From: Brugia malayi
Lineage: Eukaryota; Nematoda; Chromadorea; Rhabditida; Onchocercidae
Length of the DNA: 64,000 nt
NCBI RefSeq assembly: GCF_000002995.4
Contig: NW_025062479.1
Location: 24,658,721 to 24,722,720 of the forward strand
Reading direction: 5' to 3'
The notes under the pieces are model-generated. The model had not been told where the DNA came from, made no database searches, and saw only the letters and a list, made by a program, of their open reading frames with translations. This document shows positions 13,347 through 24,388 of this stretch, one piece after another; the first letter of the stretch is position 1, and every line of letters begins with the position of its first letter. The position numbers and the translations under genes were made by a program.

Positions 13347-15825
13347 ATCGATTGATTGATTAAATGATTGACTGATCGATTGGTTGATTGATTAATTGTG
13401 ATAGCGTGGTCGTATTAATTGCACTAATGAAGATATAGTCAGTTGACAGATTGATTAGTTGATCGGTTGATTGATTGATCGATTGATTGATTGAATGATT
13501 GACTGATTGATTGATTGATTAATTGTGATAGCGTGGTCGTACTGATTGCACTAATGAAGACATAGTCAGTTGACAGATTGATTGGTTGATCGGTTGATTA
13601 ATTGGCTGATTGATTGATTTATTAATTGATTGATTGTTTGGTTGACAGATTGTGATAGCATAGTCATACTTGTTACATTAATGAAGATATAATCAGTTGA
13701 CAGGTTGACAGATTGACAGATTGATTGATCGATCGACTGATTGATTGTGATAGTATAATCATAGTGATCACAATAATGAAGATATAATCAGTTGACAGAT
13801 TGACAGATTGATTGATCGATCGACTGATTGATTGTGATAGTATAATCATAGTGATCACAATAATGAAGATATAATCTATTGACAGATTAATTGATTTATT
13901 GATTGATTGACTGATTGATTGTGATAGCATAGTCATACTGATTACATTAATGAAGATATAATCAATTGACGAATGAAAATGTTCAAAATCTATTGACAAA
14001 TAAATGTTTAAATTAACTTAAAAGTTTGATTTCTTCTCTTTCTCTCCACTCTCTCTCTCTTCTCTCTCTCTACGATAACATTTCTACAAATATGCAAATA
14101 TATTCTAGGATGAAATGCCATATAATAATCCAGCAGTTCGAGAAATAGAAAATGTTGCAGTATTAGGTATTGGAACTGCTCGAGGACTTGCAAATGTTAT
14201 TTCTACAATTTGGAAGGTAATAATTATTAAATTTAAATTTATTATTCAATAAAAATTACACTACAAACTTTTATACATTGAATAATTTTAATTGGTTTAA
14301 CATGATAAGTGATAAGAATTAACAATTGATAATTTTTTTTTTTAACATCTTATAAATAAATATAATGTTGCAAAAATATGATAAAATAATTTTTTTTATT
14401 ATAACTTTTATTATCTTTTAATTAAAACTCTTATTAAAAAGCAGAAAAATAAGTAAATAGACAGAAAAAACGATTATTCTTTATTGCATAATTCCTTTTT
14501 TTTTTTTTTTCCAATTAATTTATCTCAAATAAAATTTTTTTTTTCTTTTTATTTATTTAGAAAAATTTAATAAGTGAAAAAGTATGGAAAGAAATAAGTA
14601 AACCAGTGGAATATAGCCAAGATAGAATAACATATTTCAATCTTTATCGTGGTCATGGCTTCTTCTATAGACCACATCCAATTCGTCAAAATGTTTGTTT
14701 TTTTTTTTTAAAGAAAAATCCAAATCAAATATTTAAGAAAAAAAAAAAATTAATATGAAATATTATCATCTATTAACTGATATTCTTTTATAAAAAAAAA
14801 TTCTTTTATAAAAAAAAAGAGCAAAAAAAGAATGCATGAAATATATATGTGACAAAGTATTTATTTGAAAATGATAATTTATCATTATTATCATTATCAT
14901 CATTTCATCATCATCATCATCATCATTTCATTATTATCATTATCATCATTTCATCATCATCATCATCATTTCATTATTATCATTATCATCATTTCATCAT
15001 CATCATCATCATTTCATTATTATCATTATCATCATTTCATCATCATCATCATCATTTCATTATTATCATTATCATCATTTCATCATCATCATCATCATTT
15101 CATTATTATCATTATCATTATTATCTTTATCATTATTATCATTATCATCATTTCATCATCATCATCATCATTTCATTATTATCATTATCATCATTTCATC
15201 ATCATCATTTCATTATTATCACTATCATTATTATCTTTATCATTATTATCATTATCATCATTTCATCATCATCATCATCATTTCATTATTATCATTATCA
15301 TTATTATCTTTATCGCTATTATCATTTCATTATCATCATTATCATTATTATCATCATCATAATCTAATTAGGTTCAAAAATATTTGAACAAAAGTATAAG
15401 AGAATAAAAATATACATTAAAGAAAAAAGAAAAAACTTAAAATTATTAGAAAATAAAAATATTATTTTGTCTAATGATTATTTCTCACTAATATTTTAGT
15501 AATATTTCGAATTATTTTGACTTGTATATTCTAATTTTGCTAATGCCAAATTAACAATTAAAATTTCTTGTTAAAATTTGAAATTAATTTTTATGCATAT
15601 TTATTATAGGAATTTCTGATCATACATCCTGGTCATGGAAATCAAAATTTGATCATTGATCCGTTTAATAAGGTAATAAAAATGATTTTATTGATTTATT
15701 GATTAATGCTTATCAATTGAATTTTTTACAGCTTATCAGTTTAACTTTTTACAATTATTTTTTAATAATTAAATGATTGAGAATAATGAAAATAACGAAG
15801 TAAAAATATTATTATTATTACTACG

Positions 15826-15894
<69 letters not shown>

Positions 15895-16003
15895 GATTGT
15901 GGCAGTAATGATAAGAAATGCTATCATGTGGAGACGAAGCGCATTGAGTGAAAGTTTTGATTTAGCAAGTGATATTATTAAAATTACTAATGCAAATAAT
16001 TAA
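8910..16003 (+). CDS. Beta-lactamase-related (LACT-family) serine hydrolase
   Basis: Predicted serine hydrolase of the class C beta-lactamase/esterase fold, the family expanded in nematodes as lact genes; substrate unknown. Exons: 8910-9041, 9913-10005, 10480-10600, 10679-10753, 10864-10944, 11782-11929, 12466-12665, 14109-14216, 14561-14692, 15610-15672, 15896-16003. About 419 residues. An N-terminal hydrophobic anchor (AAIAVLIGLIIGLF) suggests secretion or a type II membrane protein. Catalytic-type motifs: SSSK (residues 91-94, the SxxK nucleophile box), GYHAITFGW (Tyr180) and a C-terminal HPGHG box. VDLWGGYAE and the YWPEF region are typical of the family. Exon 1 as written ends in an in-frame TGA at 9039-9041 beside the donor; one T fewer in the run 9034-9039 would give IFDEILS and restore phase. 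All later phases match. Confidence 0.88.
9100..9660. repeat. Intron 1 repeat of LACT gene (~82 bp unit)
   Basis: About six copies of a unit with gaattcatatataatgctat, a variable (TA)n stretch and ttagttaatatataattt. An inverted partial copy (aaattcgaaattgatttatg) sits at about 9755-9795. Confidence 0.85.
11185..11808. repeat. Tandem repeat carrying LACT exon 6 acceptor and exon start
   Basis: Six copies (about 90-110 bp) lead up to and include the real exon 6 start at 11782. All carry variants of cctgcagg followed by a TATTATATCGTTTTATTATG-type block. The copy at 11581-11617 has a perfect acceptor plus the first 22+ nt of exon 6. Confidence 0.9.
12666..13975. repeat. Higher-order minisatellite in LACT intron 7
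   Basis: Nested structure. Short gattgattggttgatcgatt tracts alternate with a conserved spacer (gatagcgtggtcgtattaat, then gcactaatgaagacatagtc). The spacer occurs about ten times, every 85-200 bp. The array starts directly after the exon 7 donor. Confidence 0.9.
14876..15362. repeat. TCAT/TTATCA microsatellite array
   Basis: About 490 bp of (TCATTATTA)(TCA)n repeats in LACT intron 9. It yields long His/Ile/Ser open frames on the plus strand that are not genes. Confidence 0.95.
15813..15893. repeat. (TTA)n microsatellite
   Basis: Near-pure TTA array that runs directly into the exon 11 acceptor, ending ttattatag, and serves as its polypyrimidine-like tract. Confidence 0.95.
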
Positions 16004-18403
16004 ATAGTTTAATTTGTAAAATATTAGGCGCAAATGATTACTTCTATTATTCATTAGATAATTTCTTCTTTTATCTTTTATCATTCTTTTATCAATGCTG
16101 ATGATAAGCAAGCTAGTAAAAAAAAACTTAGTGCTGATTGTATTTTATTAAGTAAAAATGAAATTTGATAGTTTTTTTTTTTTGTAAATTGTTGGTTAAA
16201 ATATTTTGAAAGTAACGTATATATCAACAAACTGATGCAATTAAATTTAATGATAACAAATTTAATTCTTCAATTCTTTTTCTTTTTTTTTTTTTGTTAT
16301 TATTTTGAATTTTAAAATTTAATTTACTCTATATGGATTTGGTTTTTTTTTTTTTTTTTGTTTTCTATCTTGATCTATGAGGTATACTTTCTTATATTTC
16401 TAATATAGTTGAAAATATAAAAAATAATTATTGTATGAATAATTATTATTATTATTATTATTAAACTTTTATTTTAAATGCTATTTGATGTTTGTTAGAT
16501 AATTCATATGTCTTATTTGTCCAGCATTATTTTAATTTTTTTTTTTTTCTTAATGTTTACTGATTTTTTGAAAAATTAAAATTTATTTACTGGTTTTTTG
16601 AAAAAGTAAAATTTATTAATTATTTCATAAAAACATGTTAAATTACTTAATCATTTTACTAGATTGCTTAATTGTTTATCAAAATTTGAATATCAATGAT
16701 AACAATTTGATCTGATCATTTTAATCAAAAAAAATTTTCAATAATTGAAATAACTTATTTGAATTACTATTTTTTTTTTTTTTTTTACAAATTCATATTT
16801 AATAACTATATTGGCTGATTACATACGATCAGAATAAAAAAAATTGATCAAATATTTAGAATTTTGAAAAAAAAAAAAAAAATGTAATTACTGATCATAG
16901 ATATTGGAAATTAAATACTCAAAAATTTTTTAGAACATGTTAAATAAATTTGTAAAAATTGAAAATAAATATATTAAAATTTCTTGAAATTTTATGTATA
17001 CCATTTTATTTAGAATGTATGTACATTTTTTAATTTGTTTTTAAAATTCTAAAATACATATATCAATGGTTAATATTACAATTCAAATTCATATAAAACA
17101 TAAAGATGAGAAAAGAAAGAAGTACAAAACGTAGAAAATAAATTATTGTTAAGCATAAATAAAAAAAAAAAAAAAAAACAGAATGATAGTATAAATATAA
17201 AATTTTATAAAATAAAAAAAAAAATATTGAAAATAAATTTGAAATATTCTTAGCATCTTTTTATCTCTATCATTTTCAAAAAAATTCATAACCGAATTTT
17301 CAATTTTTCTTTTTTCAAAAATGAAAAATGATCAGTAATATTTGTTAAACTAATTTTTTGATCCAATATGAAAATCAAAGAAATCCATTAGCATAAAAAA
17401 AAAAAAAAAAAAAAAAAACGATATGAAAATAAAAATGTTAAAGATCATTGTTCTGTTTATTGAAAACTAAGATTAAAATTATCTTTGCTGGAAATGTTTT
17501 GCTCAAAATTTCTAATTACCTGAAAATAATCTATAAAATTTACAAATTTGTTAATGTTACATAATAATTATCAATCATTATGTACACAATAATTCCTACC
17601 ACTCTATTTTTTAAAACTTTTTTATTTTTATTCCCGATGAAATTTAATTAAAATAATTCTATAACCAAATAAAGGCAGCATTGCCAATTCAGAAATGTTA
17701 CTAAAAGTTAATCGATCATTTCTATTCCGTAAAATACAACAAAATAGAAGTTAAAATTGCTATAAAATATAAATATGATTAAAAAGTTATTAGATTGTTC
17801 AAAAATAAAGAAATGAAATTATTTAATTGTCATATAAACTCATAATATTATGTTTAGACTTTTTTACTCAATATGGCATATACTACTTCAAAGAATTTTG
17901 CTATTTTTTAAACTCAAAACAAATTTTTAAACTATTTCTCACCATCAAAATACCTAATTTTCTGTCACAAAAAGTATTATTTAGATACCTCTACCAAAGA
18001 TCAAACATCAAAATCTTGATTTTTCTTGTATGTAAAATACGAAAATTATGATTGATTATCACAGGATTGTCATTCATTACTTAATGCATATGTGTTACAA
18101 AATGTGATTTCTTCGAATATAACCAAATATTAATTTCATCTCACCAATGAAACCAATGAAAAAAAAAAAAAAAAAACAATAATATAGGTGCTAGATTTTA
18201 AATCCTGCAAAATAAACACAAAAATCTATTTGTTAATATCATTTTAAAAGATTATTCAGGAATTACATATAAATCTCAAAATGAAAGTACTTTCTCAGGC
18301 AGCATAATCAACAGCTTATTGTTAATTTTTAACTTCAAATTTCAATAAAGAAAGAGCAAATGGAAGATATTTAAGAATCAAAATTTACCAATACAACAAA
18401 AAA

Positions 18404-18437
<34 letters not shown>

Positions 18438-19189
18438 AAGAGAAAGAGAAAGAGAAAAAAAAAATTGGAACAAGCCTAAAAATAAAATTTATAATCAGAA
18501 AGAAATTTAGCAATGTGGAAAATGCACAAAATAAAGATAGATAGATCATTTACAATTGAAATTGTTATGTAAACAATTTATACGAAATGATCACATACAC
18601 ATACACAGAGAGACAGTTACTAAACCCATATACTACTTACGATAAATTTCAAAGTGGTGCTTGCTTCTTAAAGTATGATAAAAAAAAACTAATAGCTGTA
18701 CTATCAATAACTTACATATATAACTGAAAAGTAGACGTATAATAAGTGAATAAATAATCCAGAGATAAACAATTTAGTTAATACTGCACCACAATGGGAT
18801 ATGAGTTATTGACATGCAAACTATTATAAAAGAATCACTCAATGACAAGTGCTTTAATTATTTAAATATCAATATTGTATAAATATCATTTACACAGACA
18901 TAATAAATAAAAAGGACAAAAGAAATGAACCCTATCATAGTTACATCAAAAATAACAATTTTTAATTTTTTTTTTTTTTTTTTTTAATTTTCATAATTTT
19001 CCTGTAGTAAATAGCATACAAAGTTTTAGTCAAAAATTTATAAAAGAAATTTTTTATAAAAAAACTTTAACTTTTATAAAAATTTTACTACTTTTTACAC
19101 TCTTAAAAAAATATTAGATATAACTTTTAAAAAAAAAAAAAAAAAAAAAAGAAATCAATATTGCTCTTCCAATATTGTAGAATAAATCT
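16004..19189. other. Convergent intergenic region, no gene seen
   Basis: Lies between the stops of the LACT gene and the UBXN7 homologue. About 17430-18960 is less repetitive AT-rich sequence that could be 3' UTR. The open frame at 17827-18051 has no family resemblance or splice support. Short GA-rich and poly-A runs occur near 18400-18460. Confidence 0.5.
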
Positions 19190-22100
19190 TCACTGTCTCT
19201 CCACATGAATAAGCTCTCTTTTGCTAAAGTTGAGCTCTCGAAGTGTACGATAATGATCCTGATCGGTATATACTCGTTTTGGATAATCGAGAACAAGCTG
19301 ATGATCTGTTGGATAAAATCCAAGACCAGCAATAAGCACAAATATAGCCTATAACAAAAAATCTTATTGTATACTTACTTCCTTGTAACTAGTCACAGTA
19401 ACTACAGATAAAAATCTTTATATTCATAATTTGATAGAGAAATTAAATATAAAATTATCGATACAAATGAAAATTAGCTATTATAGGTTTATTATCGAAA
19501 TATTAATAGCATGAGCATATTGAAGTAACCATTAGGAAAATTCTGAAATAAAAAAATGAAAAAAACAAAATTTTTGAATTTTACCTTGAGAGTAGTTGTA
19601 TCTTCTACTTCCATCATCTGACGATTACCATCCGGCAAACGTAGAGATAGCACAAGACGGCATCCACGACCATCTGGCTTACCAACACATTTCATCCATT
19701 CATCTCGATCAATTGTTGTTAGTTTACTACCACTATCTATTATACCATCAATATCTGATCGATCATTACCTGAAAAATTAGCTAATTTAACAAACATTTT
19801 AGGAATGAACAATGAAAAATAGCTCTATCAATTGTAAGAATGATGCTACATTGTAGACTTCTAATACATATTTTGAAATGAAAATTACAATTTTTAAGAG
19901 TGAAGATAACGAAGGCATTCATAAGTTTAGCTATATTACCACAGAGATTGACTGAGAACATCTGAAGCTCTCAATAACAAAAGCAGCATACCTTCACGAG
20001 GTTTTTTTGAATTACTACACTCATCATCCATCATTTCGTCTTGCTGTGAAAAGTGAACACGCTTTCGATTTGGCGATAAGTTTTGTACCTGTCAGGAAAT
20101 GGTTGAAATAAAAAGGTAACAATACTGGGAAGATGCTATCATATATTAGAAATTTAGTTCAAAGATATCACCAAATAAAGAAATAGTTTTAAAAAAATCA
20201 TAAACCTTTCTTTTCTCATCTCATTTTTAAAGTTTAATTGTATGAAAATGAAAAAGAAATTGCATATAGCTAAATTACATCCGTATATTGATTATGTTCA
20301 CAATTCTCCTTTGACATTAACCGTCCAAAATTACTTGATGTAGGTGTAAGTGTAAGTTGTTTGTCTCTTGCAGCAAAATCTGGACAAGCATCCAAAAATG
20401 TTGTAACTGAAGGTAAAAATATATACGGTTTTTCTTTTTTTTTTTCGTATGCTTTCAGTTTTCAGCCTGAATACTAATTCCATTCATCCTAATAATAGTC
20501 AAATATTGTAAAAAATTGAACTGATAGAACAAATCTTGAAATGCAAAATAAAATCTATGAAATTGTACTTACTTTGATCACAGAAAGACATAGTGTCTTT
20601 AGCACCGACCGTAATTAACTGTTCTCCTGTACGTGGATCAACTATGAAAACAGCTGGATAAGTATAAATTCGGTAATAATTACTCACTCTATTCCCATCA
20701 GCTGAATCTTTATGCACCTAAAACATTTAAATTTTCCAACATGGTACACAATATTTTGCATTTATATATGCACTTTTTTTTTTTTTTTTTCAGTGGTATT
20801 TCTAATGATATAACTAATATTTAAAAAACTGAAGTTTATTCACCTGCCAAAAAATAAAATTTGACCGTAGAAGTTCTTTTACGGATAAATTGGACCACAA
20901 ATCACGATTAAGCGTTTGACAAGCGAATTCCAGATCATCCTGTATATTAACAAGTAGCCATTGTTCACGTAACTGAGCTTCAACTCGAACCTGCAACATT
21001 TATGAGCTGAGCAATAAATATTAAATGGAATTTGATGAATGTTATCATTGCTTGTGAGATTTAGTTACTACTTTTGAATTTTTTCTTTCCCATTGGTAAG
21101 CAATAAACTGACGTGGGATTAATTGCTAATGTAGTGTAGTTTCTGCCCATAAGGAGGGAAAAAGTGTTTGTTTTCCAGTGTAGTATTTGGATATCAGTTC
21201 GGATAATTACTGAATGATGTTTGAATTATTCAAAAACAAATTTAATTTTAGTAGTAGCAAAATTGTAACTGATAGCGAAATGTTTTGATAATTGTACTTC
21301 ATAAAACAAAAATATCAACATTAAGAAGCAACTAACAGCATCCCAATCACCATTGAACATAATATCTATCGGAGGACGAAAAAGATTTTGAAGAGTTATA
21401 CGCTTAGCTACGGTCGAATCGAATGTGTTGTGCCTGTTTTGTAACATAGCCATTCTTTCTCCTGAAATAAAATTTAACATTTTAAAATTTTTTTTAAATT
21501 TAAGACAAAAAATTTAAAAAAGTCGAAATTTTACTTGCTGTAATAAATAACAATTGTAACAATGTTTGAGAGAAATCTGGATATTCTGTAGTCGAAATAA
21601 ATAACCCGAAAACAATGCACAACCATTGCTTGACCGTATAAATAGCTGACAGCTCTCATGCTAAGATTTAAATATCTGGAGTGTTGTAGTGAACAAAAAA
21701 AAAAAAAGAATTACCCGCTTCAGCACGAAAATCACGACCGGTATCAAATACTGAAGAACCATGTCTCCCATTTTGTCGATCTGAAACTAACAGGTATTTC
21801 TCGTGAAGTTAGTAGTTTTTACTAGAAAAAATATATGTCAAAAAATTTATGAGAAATTATGATTATTAGGAGAATCAGATCAAGAATTAGTATCTTCATA
21901 TAAAATATAATATTATAGTTTTGAAAAATAATACATAAAACAACTATCACCATAACATAAGGTTCCGTACAACAAGTAAATTGTAACTCACTGTACTGCT
22001 GCGCAAATGTTTGCTCAATAATAGCTCCACGTACAGGTGCTATTGGCTCGCGTACATCACTGTTAGCTATTGTTGACCTGAAGTGTTTTCTACAAAATAT

Positions 22101-22977
22101 TTTGTGTTTGTCTCAAGGTTACCATTTTTTTACAAGCTATATAAACTTTTAACTCCTGAAGAAACAAACAAACAAATTAATTATACCATAAACAGAATAA
22201 TGAAACAGTTAGCAATTAAAAGAGACGTTATCATTATTAGGATAATCAGTTCAAAAATTAGTATCTTCATACAAACTATGATATTGCAATTTTGAAATCC
22301 GTTCGAGTTTCGTGTTTTTTTTTTTTTTTTGCTAGTTACAGTGAGTTGTTTACTAATAACAGATGAATTATTATTAAATAACTGACAATTACATTTATCA
22401 CAGCATATAAATATTAAATTTTTGATGATAATAAATAAAGAAACATACATATCATTATCAGTATTGTTAACTCGAGAATTTGTAGTTGTTCCACATATGG
22501 CATGATGTGATGCAGTAGCATTACGTCGTCCTGCATTCTTGCCAATGCAAATGATATCTGGTGATTCCTCACCGTTTATCGTTGTTGATGATGATGATGA
22601 TGGTTGGAGTTGTTGAAAATATAAATTTACGGCCAATTCCAAATTACCATTACACATTTCCAAGTACTGGGATGCCTCTACCGCATTCGTACAACCTGAA
22701 TTTATTTTTTCTTTTTTTTTTTTTTTTTTTTTTAAACTTTCATAAATTTGATCATTAAAATATTGTTCAAAATACAACAATATATAGTAATAAGAAATAC
22801 TACTAATTTCTAACCTTTTTATCATATATGCAAACTTTTTCTGTAAAATATATCCGTAAGAATTTAATTTATACAAATGTTAAATGTATATATATATATA
22901 TATAAAATATTTGTAGGAGAAATTTACCAGTAACAGATCGAAATTGTGCAGCGAGGATCCCTTCATTGTCAGCCATT
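19190..22977 (-). CDS. UBXN7: UBA-UAS-UBX protein, UBXN7 homologue
   Basis: Adaptor expected to link ubiquitylated substrates and Cullin ligases to the AAA ATPase p97/CDC-48. Exons (minus): 22929-22977, 22449-22695, 21992-22077, 21715-21780, 21337-21461, 20844-20990, 20573-20717, 20279-20406, 19992-20088, 19585-19769, 19190-19348; 477 residues, all phases consistent, close to the human length. Order of domains: UBA-like N-terminus (about 5-50, NAVEASQYLEMCNGNLELAV), VREPIAPVRG linker, UAS thioredoxin-like domain (about 165-300, LFRPPIDIM, LNRDLWSN, NFIFWQ, FIVDPRTGEQL), a basic NRKRVHF stretch, and a C-terminal UBX (about 395-475, LSLRLPDGNR to ELIHVE). I do not see the ubiquitin-interacting motif found between UAS and UBX in vertebrates. 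Divergent from the SCYL2 homologue. Confidence 0.93.
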
Positions 22978-22998
22978 TTGAGTCTAGTAATTGTTCTT

Positions 22999-23000
22999 CT
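22999..23000 (-). other. Likely spliced-leader trans-splice acceptor
   Basis: The minus strand reads TATTTCAG just 21 nt upstream of the UBXN7 start codon. No upstream coding exon is needed, so a nematode SL acceptor is the simplest reading. Confidence 0.65.
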
Positions 23001-23059
23001 GAAATATTTTCCGTTCTTTTTTCATTTTGGAATATAAATATAACACAAGAGAGAGATTT

Positions 23060-23290
23060 ATTCATAATTTCTAGAAATAACTGAGAGAGATTTGTTCATA
23101 ATTTTCAGAAATATCTGAGAGAGATTTATTCATAATTTTCAGAAATAACTGAGAGAGATTTATTCATAATTTTCAGATCTAGAAATAACTGAGAGAGATT
23201 TATTCATAATTCCTAGAAATAATTGAGACAGATTTGTTCATAATTTCCACAAATATCTGAGAGAGATTTATTCATAATTTCTAGAAATAA
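23060..23290. repeat. ~35-45 bp tandem repeat near UBXN7 5' end
   Basis: About six copies of actgagagagatttattcat followed by aattttcagaaata. Each copy on the plus strand includes a TTTTCAG-like acceptor string or a TTTCTAG variant. Confidence 0.85.
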
Positions 23291-23399
23291 TTCACAACAA
23301 TTACGAGAGTTAAATTAATTAGCTAATATTACAAAATGACCTCTTCGTCACCTCTAACAATTTTAATCCAACCATCCTCTCATTGCCATCTACAAACGC

Positions 23400-23462
23400 T
23401 ATCTCCCTCTCCTTCTCTCTCTCTCTTTCTCTCCCCCTCCTTCTCCCTCTCTCTCTCTTTCG
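23400..23462. repeat. TC-rich microsatellite
   Basis: Polypyrimidine tract of TCTCTC/CCCTC repeats between the two divergent genes. Confidence 0.9.
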
Positions 23463-24367
23463 AACCAACCATCAAAGTTGCAGCACGACAAATTGGTCAT
23501 ATTGAAATTGTGAAGCATTTTTGTTGGATTAATTTTTGGATGTGCATTTTCTGGGAATATAAAGCATACCTGTTTTTATACTAATTTTAATTGAGAAAAC
23601 ACACCTGTTTTGTGCTAATTTACTAGTAATTCGATTTACTTTGACGTATTTTAAATCATAATTTCATTTACAAATGCTACAAATTAAGCTAATATTTTTG
23701 TGAGTACTTTTTTTTTTAGAGTTAACTTAGTGATTACTTCTTCAAATAAATAAACATCACAGGGCATTATCATATCGTAGTGATATCATATCTTAGTGAA
23801 AAGATTATTAGTTAGTAGATATGAATTGAAATACAAAAGATGATTGATTAAAAGAATGATTGGAAAATTAATAATGAAATGATTTGAATTTAACAGGCAC
23901 TTAAATAATAGTAAAAAGAACAGTGGTGTTTGAAGAGAGGGAAGGATGATTGAGAAAAAGTACATAAAATGTGCTATTAGTGTTTCTTGGATGGATTAGA
24001 TTAAGAAGAATCGATTTTGTCATTAAAATGAATCATTTGATTGAATGAATCCATTTGTGTTGTTTTGGATTTAATCGTTAATTTGATCTAGATAGTAATT
24101 AGAATTCTTTTTTCTTTTTTTGGTATCTTTTGAACTTATTTAAAACTTGCAAAATATAAAAACTATCATTATTTGTTTTGTTTTTTTTTTTTTTTATAAC
24201 AAGTTAAATAACATGAAAATATATGTAAACGATTTGGTTATGCATAATCAGTTATGATGAGATAATTGTTATCATTAAGTTTTATTAATAATCTAATTGA
24301 AATTGTATGCAAATATAAGAAAGAGCGGAATGAATGGATGAATATTTTTATCGTCTTTTCATTTTTC

Positions 24368-24369
24368 AG
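24368..24369 (+). other. Likely spliced-leader trans-splice acceptor
   Basis: CATTTTTCAG|G lies 19 nt before the SCYL2 start codon, after a T-rich tract. The short G-rich leader (gggtggaggtggtggtag) would be the whole gene-specific 5' UTR. Confidence 0.65.
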
Positions 24370-24388
24370 GGGGTGGAGGTGGTGGTAG

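Larger units (their letters stand above)
22978..24367. promoter_or_regulatory. Shared divergent promoter interval
   Basis: Separates the start codons of the UBXN7 (minus) and SCYL2 (plus) homologues. It contains a repeat of about 35 bp (23060-23290), a TC-rich microsatellite (23400-23462), and otherwise unique AT-rich DNA. No specific promoter motif was identified. Confidence 0.5.

Noticed and set aside
14849..15367. Long His/Ile/Ser open frames
   Set aside because: Translation of the TCAT/TTATCA microsatellite in a LACT intron; no complexity beyond the repeat.
17827..18051. 74-codon open frame in the LACT/UBXN7 convergent region
   Set aside because: No recognisable family, no splice or start support; likely 3' UTR or intergenic.
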